From Amia ocellicauda (Eukaryota; Chordata; Actinopteri; Amiiformes; Amiidae), in assembly GCF_036373705.1 (NCBI RefSeq), contig NC_089861.1, positions 1,177,501 through 1,241,500 of the forward strand: 64,000 nt of DNA. Reading direction: 5' to 3'. Made by a program: the position numbers and the translations under genes. Below, piece by piece: positions 11,917 through 23,900 of this stretch. The notes under the pieces were generated by a model. That model was not told the DNA's origin and did no database searches. It worked only from the letters and a program-made list of their open reading frames with translations. Each line of letters begins with the position of its first letter. The first letter of the stretch is position 1.

Positions 11917-14900
11917 ACTTCTGATTTGCAAAGAGACTCTGTGGCACCACCCTGCAGACAGCAGTGTCGGGGCTCAGCTGTCTTGCCGTCGCTTGCCGGT
12001 CACAGACGCCCCTGTCTGGGCCGATACCAGAGGCCGGAACTGAAGCTGAGTGGAGGGGAAGCAACACTTTGTATGGAAGCATTGCTTTATACACAAACAT
12101 ACTGCATATGACCGCTGTGTCATTAGAGACTGTTGTGTCGCAGAGAGGCGTCACAATCTGAACAAACTCCCCAGCGATGTGGCTGAAGAGACAATTTGGG
12201 AACATTCAGAAACAGACTGGATAGGATCCTTGATCACTTAGTTATTAATGGACACCAAACGAGCACCATGGGGCGAATGGGCTCCTCTCGACTGGACACT
12301 GTCTTATGATCTTATTATATTTCTAAATTACGTTGTTTGCATCACTGTCTTCTCGCCCTGCATATAAAAAGATCAATACAATCCATCAGCGTTTCCTCAG
12401 GTTCAGTTTACACTCTGTCAACATCTCCCGTATCTCGCCGAGTGTGATATAATCTTACGATCTGTTTACGTTTTCAACCCCGCGTTTCGTCCACAGAAGC
12501 TCGATTTAAAGGGATGGGCCGCCCGTTAACTGTGCTGCACGGCCGCTGCTGCACTTAGTTGCAAATAGGTGTGTCCAGTTTTTCTTGAATTAGTGAAATA
12601 ATCATTTCATTCAAATAATATTCTATCGTGCTATTAAAACCTCTGAAGTAGATCAGGAGGAGTTCATTGAACATGTATTTTACTGACACTTCTGATAAAT
12701 GCGGCGTTCTTTTGCCGTAAACCGTTTTGTTCCATTATTGAAGATGTAAAGACGTGGGAAGGAAACCGAGCTGGGCCACCCCTCGGCCGGCATGGGGGTC
12801 CCTCCCTCCCTCTCTCTCTCTCTCTCTCTCTGAGGAGGAGGAGGAAACCGAACTGTCAGGCTGACACGCACGTCCCAGGACAGCTCAGAGGCACATGATG
12901 TGCCCGAGGCCAACACTGAGGAGTCTGGGACACGATGACACCGGGGCGGAGGCCTGGTCAGTCAGTGTCACATGCCCGTGGCAGCGTGGGTCGTAGGGAG
13001 AAATGAAGGTAGTGCTGTTGTGTGAACAGTATCGTCTGCCGCTGGGATGAGGCGTGTTGCGAAACGCTGCGTTGTCACACTGTAGCTCCTGACCAGCTCC
13101 TCGGGCTGATTCATCTGCTTGCCTGAACTTGTGTGCCTTGGGGTTGCAATCACGTTGTTGAGATGTCAGCGCTTTCATGGTTTTACAAGTGATTTCCCCT
13201 CTCGAGGTCCTTGCTTTGATTTGGGTATTTATCTTAAAAGGGGAAGTGGCTGGTTCCAGCGATTCACGTGGATTTAGACAAGTTTCTTTTTATTTTGCTT
13301 GTGTGCACTAAATGTTTCATATTCCCGGGTCTACAGATGGGTTACACAGAGATGATTTCGTTTCATGTGATCCTGAAGGGGTTCAAATCTGACCACTGTC
13401 TGATGTGACCTTTACTCCAGTAGCTGTGGAAAGCATGGGACAGTGATCTGATACAGTGTACCTGTATCTCACACTGATCTGTGCTTATCAAACATGACAT
13501 CAAAAGCATTTCACACAAAACAGGCGGCTGTTATCTCTGATAGCCTTGATTGTATTCAATTTGCACGCAGAATTGTGCGTATTGCAATTCCTAGATATAT
13601 GTTTACCTCCGTCTAGGACGCTGAGGTGGAAGTCGATGTTTCATTGGCGCACCGGTGCTGCTGGCGTCGGGTTTCGCTCTTGGCTCACACTGACATGGCC
13701 ATGGGATTCAAAGACAGCGTTTCATCCCTCATTGCTTGGCATTTGGTCAAGAAGTATATGATCCAATCCAAACCCACGGGCTGACTGCCTGAAAGTTCAG
13801 TCCAAGATATGAGTGTCTGATGAATGTGTGACGGTACTGCAGTTTGCCTCAGTGCCCCAAGTGTCCAGTGCATGCGAAAAGTGCTGGGGTAACTCTGGTC
13901 ATGTATGGTCAACTGTCTAGTCAGTATATCCTTTTAAAATGGTATATGCCCGGTCTCTTGTTGTAGTTTAACTGATGCATCTGTATGTCTGTCTTCCTCA
14001 GCTGGGTGTCGTCCGATTTGGCCCAAGAGCAGATCCGTCTGATTGTGTATCAGGACTGCGAGAAGCGCGGGCGACAGGTCCTGTTCGACTCCAAAGCCGT
14101 CCGCCCCGTCGACGCCTCGGCTCAGGTAAGAGTCCGCTGCGGCCCGGCGCCTGCATGTGTCGGTGGTGTTCAGATAAACAATGTTTACCTTGATAATACG
14201 CTTTTATACGATGTTCTAGATACCCCCTGACTCGGTTTGGGTCCGCTTCCCCAGCTCAACCTCATTGGCTGCCTTTAATAACCCCCCACCCCAGCCCAGA
14301 GAGTTTCGGTACAAATCTAGTTGTTGTTTGCTATGTGTACATAGGGGCTGTTTTTGTAACTGTATATTTATACATATTTTTAGTTGTTTGTGTTGTTTTT
14401 TGTGTGCGTTTTTGTAAAATACATTTTGTGCAGAAAATGTGTGCTCTCTCTACCAGGTCACAATGATACCTGTTTATTTACATCTGACAAACATCAGTGT
14501 TTTCTCACGTCCATCTCAGATTCATGAGGCCACATAATTCCGTTTCAGTTCTGCATGTTTGTTGATTCTTCGACGTTCCCCTTTCTTGCCAGAGGCGCTG
14601 AATGGCTCCTTTGTTCAAACCACTGTTCGGACTGAGGGACGTTTCCCTTAACAAACAGACGCACGTTGTTGTGTAAACTCTGCAGCCCTGCGTGGCGGTT
14701 TGCCGCTCTGTTGCGTTTGTGTTTGTGTTTGGGATGCGGTGTCTGCTTCGCTTGCTGCTGGTGGGTGTTTTTTTTAAACTTGACACTGTGGCATCAGATC
14801 CTATGCAAGAACAGATTCAGGACAGTTTTCTGGGTCCTTAGTCCTCCTTTCTCCTCACTCTCACTCTCTCGACAACTGTGCATGAAAGACGCGTTGGATC

Positions 14901-17900
14901 CAGTTCTTATGGATTTAGTTGTTTATTTAAAGATCAATGCATCGGAGCAGCTCTCTGTGTGGGCTGATAATCATCAGGTGTCTGTTGAACCCGGACCAGT
15001 GTATCTGAGCCTGTCCCCTGAGCAGTGTCCTCCCCAGCAGTGCAGGACAGCGAGCAGAGTCACATGTAAGACACTATTAAGGGGTAAAAATAAATTGTAG
15101 TGACTATATAAAAAAAAAGCAACACTTGAATGAAGTTGGCCTGTGCAAGCACCCTTTCTCATTGAGGTGCAAAATATCACATGCTGTGTAATCCACGCTG
15201 TGCGGGTCCCATGACAGCCCAGACTGATCAGCTGCTGCTCTGAATAAATGGGTCGGAGTGATTAACGCCAGCTCGTGTCAGCCGTCCAGGGCCGGGCAAT
15301 CTTCCACTGCTGGGCATGGGGCTTTCTGGGAGGGGTGCAGATCGAGCAGATCGGAGTGTGGATGAGTCCAGAGAAGGAGGGAGAGATGGGTTCACCTGTG
15401 AGAGAGGGAGAGAGAGCAGCTTCTCTCACACTTTCTTTATATTTCTCTAATTTGTGCGTGCACACACACACACACCGAGACAGAATGTGCTGATATAGAC
15501 GGACACGCCCACACACACAGCTGTGCTTGAGGTGTAAGTGCCGATCTCCTCGGTGTCGCTCTGTCTCGGAGACCGAGGTTGCAGCAGAATATTTGTTGTG
15601 CGTGTGCGTCAGCTTTCCCAGTCAGACGGACATTGCAAACACACTCCCCATTACAACAATCCCCCTCCTCCTCTTCTGCTCCAGCTCTGGACCCTCTTCC
15701 AGACTCCGCTCGGCCTGCCTGGGCCCTCTAGTCAACAGCGTGTCACAGGCACATGACTGCCATTGTTCCAGCGCCCATTGTGCGCTGAAGACAGTCACGT
15801 GTGGCATTAATGAGACGTACAGCCGGCGACACAAACACATTGCTAGGAAAAATACTGTGCTGAGGGAGGGAGGGAGATGCAAATCATTTATGACCTGGGA
15901 AAGTGCAAGTACATGTGTGACCTTTGCCCTGGGAATTATGACAGCTGGGGCAGTTAAAAGCGCTCCAGCCAGTCTTGAGTAACAGGGATCGTAATTATCA
16001 CATGAATGGGGAGGGGGGGCAAACTCTCGCCTCATTCTCAGCATCTGATTGGCTTTGTAGAGGAAGGAAATCAAGGAAGTTGTGGCGAACATGTGACGTG
16101 CAGACGTTTTATCCTGTCCCATCGAGTCACGCGTCGTTCCTGCACCCACCAGATCAGCTGTTGATTATTTCAGCCAGGTGTGAGATACGGCGCAGTGTGA
16201 TAAGCTGGGACACCGCAGACCTGTACACACTGTTGCCACCCAGCGGCAGTGGGTGCCAGTCTTGAGATGGGAGGAGCTGGAGGTCTTTGTTTATTTTTTG
16301 TAATCTGTGTGTTTTTGTGTTTTTCTTGTATCTGTAGTCTCTCAGACATTTCTCTGCGTCTCTTAGCTGATTAAGTGGTCAATCTCTCGCTTCATCTCAG
16401 CCCATAGTAACTGTATTCTTCTCCATTGCTGGAGTGTGTCCTACCAAGGCATGTAGTGACCTACCACAGAAGACTAACTCTGCGGCCTTGTTCCTGTGTG
16501 TGCCTGTCTGTAGAACAATGGGAGCGACAGTCAGACTAAACCGACGAGTTACACCAAGTGCTGTCAGGCGAACCGCAGCGGCGCCTGCACCATCAGACCG
16601 CAGGGCTCGCCATCGCCGGCAACGCCTGCCGAGAGGGAGGCTCAACCCAGGTTCCAGGTAGAGTCTGTCGTCGTCTTTATGAGCTGCTGTCTCTCTCTGT
16701 CTGTCTCTCCATCCTCACACTGTTTATCCTGAATTACTTTGTGTTCTTGTAAACTGAACAAGAGTAAAAAGCCTGTCTGAGTGACGGGGGGGTGCTGTGC
16801 TCACTGTCTCGTTTCTGTCCCAGTACACCAGGCCGGCCTCCGATGTCAACATGCTGGGGGAGATGATGTTCGGCTCCGTGGCCATGAGCTACCGCGGCTC
16901 CACGCTGAAGATCCACTTCATCCGGTGAGGACCACTCCGCCGGCCGACCATTTACAGGGCTTGAGTGGGTCGTGCATTGTGTTCGAAGCCCGTGGCTTCA
17001 TGACGTGAGACCCGTGTGAACCTGCATGTTTGTGTGCACCTCTCCCTCGGGTACAGGGTTGGCTGCCCCGTGTCTGTAAAGTCACGTGTTCACTGATGTG
17101 CCTCTGTTCTTGCCATTTTATTTTGACTGGTTTATTTGTTGTTTTTTGCTTCACAGCTCCCCCCCCCAGCTGATGATCAGTAAAGTGTTCTCCGCCAGAG
17201 TGGGTGGCTCGACCGGAAGCACAAACACGTAAGAGCGCCTCTGTCCCCCGTCTTGATCGAACTCCTGGACGTTTTCCTGGCCTGTGGAGTGATGTGAAGT
17301 CAGTGTTGATGTTCTGCCTCCGCAGGTTGCAGGACAGCTTCGAGTACATCAGCCAGGACGCGGTGTCGGGGAAATCGTGCCCGAGCCACAGCGGCCTGGG
17401 GGGGTACAGGAGCGGGAGCAGCATAGGTGAGACTGACCGAGCCCACCTTTGCCGGGCTGCCTCTCTCCCGTCAGTGTTGTCTGTGTGTGAGTTGCCGTGT
17501 GTCTCTGCTCCGGTGTCTGTGCTCTCGCTGGCTCCCGGCCATGCCGTGTGACCATGTGACCCCCCCCGTGCCTCTTTCAGGACTCGTGCAGCTGTACGGC
17601 GGGCGGCCGCCCCCCCCCGACGCACCCCCGCTCCGGCTCGTCCGCAGCGCCTCTTTCTTTGCAGGTTTGGTTTGTGTGTGGAGTGCAGAGCCCGCTGTAG
17701 TACAGCACAGCACCCCTATTGACTGCATGCCCCCACCCCCATTGTACAGACCTTTGTTTTGCTTATTTTGCGATCCTACTGCACGGCAAAACATATATGC
17801 AAATAAAACACTGCAGTTTCACGTCATGAGTTATTAACTCGGTCGATGCCTTTATCACGCTGACTAGAGCGCAGTATAAACACAGCTCTGTTCACCAGGA

Positions 17901-20900
17901 CACTGTCTTGTCCTCAGTGTGAGGCCTGGGCCCCCAGGGCTCTCAGTGCTCCGGCCTCTGGGATGTCAGTGTCGTGCACCGCTGGGGTTCGTGTCTTTAT
18001 CTGATCGCCCTGTTCCTGGAAGAACAAACAGAGTGGTGTTTACTCAGCTCTGGCTGCTATCTGCTCTGAACCCTGGTGCGGGGAGGAGGGTAAACCTTTT
18101 ATTGAGGTGCAGTCGAAACTGAGGGGGAGGGGGGTTGACACCTGGCGCGCACTACTGTGTCTGTGTGCGTGTCTGTGCATGCGTGTCTGTGCGTGTGTAT
18201 GTGTTCCCCTTGCTACTCGGCGCTCTCACAGTGCTGGATTTGTTCATTATGTGTTATGTGTGTTTGTTCAAGCTCTACAAACTCTGAATTTTCATTTAAA
18301 AAATAAATAATTGAGTGCATAGTGCCCAGGCAGAGTCTGGTGTGAGACGCACCTGACGGCATCTTAGAGACAGACTGGGGAAGCCCTGCTGTTTAACCTG
18401 AAACCATGATGATGATTTTGATTATTAGTGGTGGTAGTTTTCTATTCTTCGGCCCCGGCGGTTTGTGAGCCTGAGACAGAGGTTTGCAGTTTAATATGAT
18501 GGGGCTCAAACTCAATTTGAGGAAAAGGAAACCACAATAAAATAATTAATAAACGAACAAAAACGACAGCTCTGTCTACCCTGTCCTGAGTCGGGGGCTG
18601 GCTGCACATGCAGGTTCACAGTTGTGTCCCCGTCCCCTGAGCTGTGTGTCACGTCTGCACATCGCCCACACACTGCCTGTGTCTCCCCATTGTCACGTCC
18701 ACTGTGGAGATGGCTGTTCAAAAACAAATTCAAAGTTTCCTACAAACAGAGACCCCTGCATGCGTGTGCGTGAGTGTGTGTTCCTGTTCACAGTTTCATT
18801 GTCCAGAGATCATCCATGGGGAATAAAATAAACAATCATCCTGTCCCTTCATGGCTGCTGCTCTCACTGCCTCTTGATCGGGGCCTTTTCTGATCTGCAC
18901 TCATCTTATCCTCTGTGTTGGAAGCAGGAATGGTTTGTTGTTGTTGTCGTTGTCGTGATTGTTGTTGTAGTGGCGCAGGGAGTGCTGTGGCTTTTGGCTC
19001 GTGTTGTCGTTTGCCGGGGGGTGTTGGTGGGGCAAAGTGTTGACAGGAAAAGACAAACGAGTAAAGACAGGTTGTCATTTCTCTCTCTCTCTCTCTTTCT
19101 TCCTCTCAGCTCACAGTACGCCTGTGGACATGCCCAGTCGAGGACACAATGAGGACGGAGACAGCGGCATCGCCCGCTCAGGTGAGAGAGTGAGTTAGCA
19201 TCAGCACTGGAGAGATTCATGTGAGGGGCTGGGGGGGAGTGGTAGGGTGGCAGTGTGCGTCTGTCTGTGTCTGTGTCTCTGTCTCTCTCTCTCTCTCTGT
19301 CTTAACTGTGTGTCTCTCTGTCTCTGTGTGTTAACCGTGTGTCTCCTGTGCCGCAGCCTCTCTCAGCAGCCTGCTGGTCACCCCGCTGCCCTCGCCCAAC
19401 AGCTCCTTCTCCAGCAGTTGTGCCAGCAGCTACCAGAGGCGCTGGCTGCGCAGCCAGACCACCAGCCTGGAGAACGGGCCCGTGCCCCGTGGGTGAGAAC
19501 TGCACTGTACACGCAAACACACACACACACACACACATGCACAGTGACTTGCAAGCAACAAGAGAGAAGGGCAACATAAAATCAATCAATAAATGAATGA
19601 AAACTATTGCTACCGGTGGACTAGAATTAAGCCCCGCCCACGTCCTCAGGTGCTCAGACTTGCATTTTAACATCTAGCAACAGACTCCTAACGTCACATC
19701 AGTTCATGATCACATTGGGAAAACCATGCGCCACTAACTTGACCACAGTCCCGCAGACCTAACGTTCCCTCCTCCACCCAGGTGTAACGAGGAGACCTTC
19801 AGCCTGTCGGACGAGACGTGTGGCTCGAACCCGGCCATGGTGCGCAGGAAGAAGATCGCCGTCAGCACCATTTTCTCTCTCCCGGAGACGGACGAGGAGA
19901 GCTGCGTCTTCCAGGACTTCTTCTTCTCCCACTTCCCGCTCTTTGAGTCACACATGAACAAGCTGAAGACCGCAATCGAGAAGGTACGGTCCAGGCGGGT
20001 GCTTGTGCGTTTGCGCCTGTGTATTTATTTAGTGGTCGGTTGTCTTTTTCGTCTTGTCTTTAAGCCCAGAGGTACAATTGCAAGCAGAACCAATCAAATG
20101 AAGAACTTACACCCCCACACACACCCCCAACACACACACCCCACACACACACACTGCAGCGGAGTCTTGCAGAGAGAACCGGTTGGAGGAGATCTGAGAG
20201 AACCTGGCATTCTTGCCCTTTTGACCCGTTTAAGTGGCAGATTCAGTCGGGTGACCTAGTTTCTGGTAACAGGTTATCTCCAGTGTCGGCCTTTGTTTGA
20301 GTTTAAACATTGGAAGCGGCCAGAAGCCAAGTGTCCGTGACAGACGCCCATTCATGAGAGCGGTTGTGTAACACGGGGGATGTTTTGTCATTGTGCCGTT
20401 CTGGTGTAATCCCCCTGCTTGTCTTTTGTGTCGCAGGCGATGATTTCGTGCCGGAAGGTGGCGGAGTCCAGCCAGCGGGTCCAGCTGTACTTGTGTCGGG
20501 TGATGGACGCTCTCGGGGAGTTCAGGTGAGGGACGAGATTGTGTCCTCGCCGAGAGAGGGACGAGTGGAGGGGCGGAGAGGGGCCGTGGAAATCTTAAAC
20601 TGGCGATGGCTCGCATTTCCTCCTCTCATTTGTAAAGTCTCTGATGTTCTCGGGGGGGGATGCTACACTGGTTTTGCGAGGCGCTATAAATACGCCAGAG
20701 GCCCCTGGCATGATCGCTGTGCTTTAGTACTGGACCCCTCCCTGGTCACTGGGCTCCTGATGACCTCCAGGCAACCCTGTTAGTTAAATAGCCAGTCAGG
20801 GTGGGGCGTGCTCACCGGTCTGCTCTCCTGCCCTCCCTGCCTCACTGGGGTCCCTCCTTCTGCCCTTTGATCCTTTCATTATTTATTTATGTTTTTTTGT

Positions 20901-23900
20901 GTTCATGGATACAATATGGCTGGTCGATGTATATCTTAAACCTGGGGGGTAACCTGAGCTGGCTTGTTACCCTGGTGAAACCCTGCATTTAAAGTGCCGA
21001 GGCCGTCCGCAGTCACCATCTCCAGTGTCTGGGGCGGTTTCCGCAGTTGCCAGGATATTTCAGCGAGGTGCGGGGCCGGGATCATTCCAGGTAACTCGAG
21101 CTTGCTGGTTGTCCATTTCCAGGGAGGGTGTGAGTGCTGAGTAGCGCTCCAGTGGTGCTGAGGTTTCAGATCACCGGGCTCTTGGCCCCGTCAGGAAGGG
21201 CCTCTGGTGCCGAAATCTCGAAGGGGCTGCGATTAGACGCTGCAGAGTGAACGGGGTTTGAGACAGACTTCTCTGTGTCTGGTCTACCTGACCTCACTCA
21301 GGGGTTTCACAGTCTCTAGTGAAGCTCATTCACTTCACACGATCTAGCGAGTTGTCTTCACTGCCACAGGTGTCCTCCCTGCCCCCCCGGGATGTTTTCT
21401 CCGCTTAGTTTGGTCATGGATCCGGTCTCCCTGAAACGCAATGAAAAAGAGCCAGTGGCAATAGAGATGATCACAATAATTGAAATACTATTCCGTGTTT
21501 GCAATGTCTTCTCTCTCCCTGGACCAGGCAGGACGTCAGTAGGATTAATATTGTTCTGCGCTGTGTCTGCTCTTCTCCCCGGGGCAGGATGACCATCTGC
21601 AGCCTGTACAGGGCGCCGCGTGTGCCGGAGCCGGTGTGGCTGACCATGACGTCGCAGAGCGCCGGGCGGGCCCAACTGTGCCGGCGTTTCATCGGGGAGC
21701 TCACTGCGCTGGCGGAGCAGGCCTCCAGGAACCAGTGAGTCTCTGCCTCCACCCTGTCCCGTCCCAGCACCGGTTTGATTTATTTTTTAGGGCATTTCAG
21801 GTTTGTTCTTTAATGGTGCGTTATTAACACTAATAGAGCTGCTGTTGGTCGAGACCCCGGGTTGCTGTTTGTAAACCTGGTGTTGCGGTCGAGAGACTGG
21901 GTGAAGGTGAACGGGCACAGGGTTTCTTGTGTGTTGTGTTTTGGCTCTTGCCTCTCGTGAGCACCTCGTTCATCCGCAGGTTCCTGTCCGCCCTGCTGAC
22001 CGCCATCCTGACCTACCACCTGGCTTGGGTGCCCACCGTCATGCCCAGCGACCACAGCCCTGTCAGGGTCTTCTCCGAGAAGCACACCTCCCGATCCGTG
22101 GACCTGCTGGCCAAGTCCCACCCATACAACCCCCTCTGGGCCCAGCTGGGTGAGTGTGGGTGGAGATCTTTTGTGCTGAATGCATACTGCCACCGTGTGG
22201 CTGTCTGTGGAAATGCTCCCAATGTATTCGTTGAGCTGAGTTCTTCTCTAAGAACAGTTTTCTATTTAGGTTTTTATTTGTGAAGAACGCTGGTTGGTGT
22301 TTTTGAACAGCCCCAATTCAGTGCTGAGTTTATTTTATTTATGGGGGTACCTCCAGGACTGAAGTAACGCCCGCTGTCTTTGTGTCTGTGCTGCAGGTGA
22401 CCTGTACGGCGCCATCGGCTCGCCGGTGCGGCTGTCCCGGACCGTGGTGTTGGGCCGGCGCCGGGAGCTGGTGCAGCGCGTGCTCTACGTGCTCACCTAC
22501 TTCATCCGCTGCTCCCACCTGCAGGAGAACATGCCGACCCCCGGGGCGGCGCCGGCGGCAGGGCCCATGGTGGGGTGTGAGGCGAGGCCGATGCCAGGTT
22601 CTCCAGTGTTCCACACCACGCTGGAGAGGGGCGAGGTGGAGGAGTCGGAGTACGTGGTGGTGTCAGTGCGCAGCGACCGGGCCGAGCCAGATGGGCCGTC
22701 GGACGCCCCTCGGGCAGACTCCTGCTCGGACTCCCCCGACACACGCCCCATCTCTCCGCCGGCTGCTGCCGAGCCGAGTCCAGCACCGTGCCGAGAGGCG
22801 GCGGTGTCTCAGCCAGTGGCGGCACAGAGAGACTTCCTGCTCGGCCTGTCCTTGGCCACGCCCGCGGACGCCCGCCTGTTGGGGCGGGAGGCGTCCGTGT
22901 CGTCCCCCCAAGCCGTGCCTCTGCTTGGACCAGCCGCTCAGCACAGCCCCCTGCTGCACCGGGTCAAGTTCCGCATCGGCAGCTCAGAGTCTCCGGACTC
23001 GGACCTGGAGAGCCGGCACAGGGACTTGGACCGGAGCTACCGGCGAATCCGGGACGAGCTGGACAGGGAAGGAAGTGATGTCAGACTCCACTCAGACGAC
23101 GCCCACAGCGTCCCTGACGGTGTGTTTCCATCTCCCTGTTGCCTTGCCTCCCCCAGCGCCCCCTGTTGTGGGGAACCCCCCGGGGCCCTCCTGGCGCAGG
23201 GTCGAGACACGCCCTCGAGCCGGGCAGACAGGAATGCGGCCTCCCCTGCGCAGACACGGAGGAGACGGGCGGTGGAACAGGGGGGACAGCGAGGTGAGGG
23301 AGGGGAGAGACCATGGCCTGCGGGCGGGGGGGCGTCTCCAGCCGAGAGGGAGGCGATGGGACATGGCAAGAGGATGGCGTCCATCACAGGGGTGCTGGGG
23401 GACATTCCCCGCAACAAGAGCTCGGACAGCGCGCTGGGAGACAGCGGGGACGAGGGCGGGTCGCACAGCCAGACGGGAGCATCGCACGGGGAGCACCGGC
23501 AGGAGGAGTACGAGCTGCCGCTGCCCAGGTACCGCCCCTGATCTCTGGCACCGGTATCGGTCTGTCAAAGAAATGTTCTGCACCCTCTGTTCACAAACTC
23601 CTAGTAGTTACACAAAAAATAAATAAAGAAGGCCTCTATCCCGCCCGAGTGTGTGTTTGTGCCGCGTCTCAGACCTCCCCTCTCTCCCCTCCAGGATGGA
23701 GACGGTCAGTAAGCCACACGTCACCAACTTCGGCCACTCCCTGCTGGGTGGCTACTGTCCGCAGTACCTGCCTGACTTCGTCCTGCATGGTGCCGCGTCG
23801 GACGAGCGGCTCAGACAGCGCCTCACCGCCGACCTTGACCACGCCATGCTGGTGAGCGCCCGGCCCACGGCACGCCGGACACACACCTCACAGTCCGTTG

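Larger units (their letters stand above)
5873..14001 (+). other. fnip2 intron 1 (8.1 kb)
   Basis: The intron holds the GT-rich array at 6078-6860, a (GT)n run at 11871-11914, a short CR1/L2-like LINE tail at 12141-12290, a GGGA/GA-rich tract near 10188-10224 and a CT tract near 12806-12832. The remainder is moderately GC-rich unique sequence. I see no convincing exon; the longest chance frames lack homology and splice sites. Confidence 0.8.

Noticed and set aside
14666..15100. 144-codon open frame in fnip2 intron 2
   Set aside because: No recognisable domain, no suitable splice sites, and composition like neighbouring intron.
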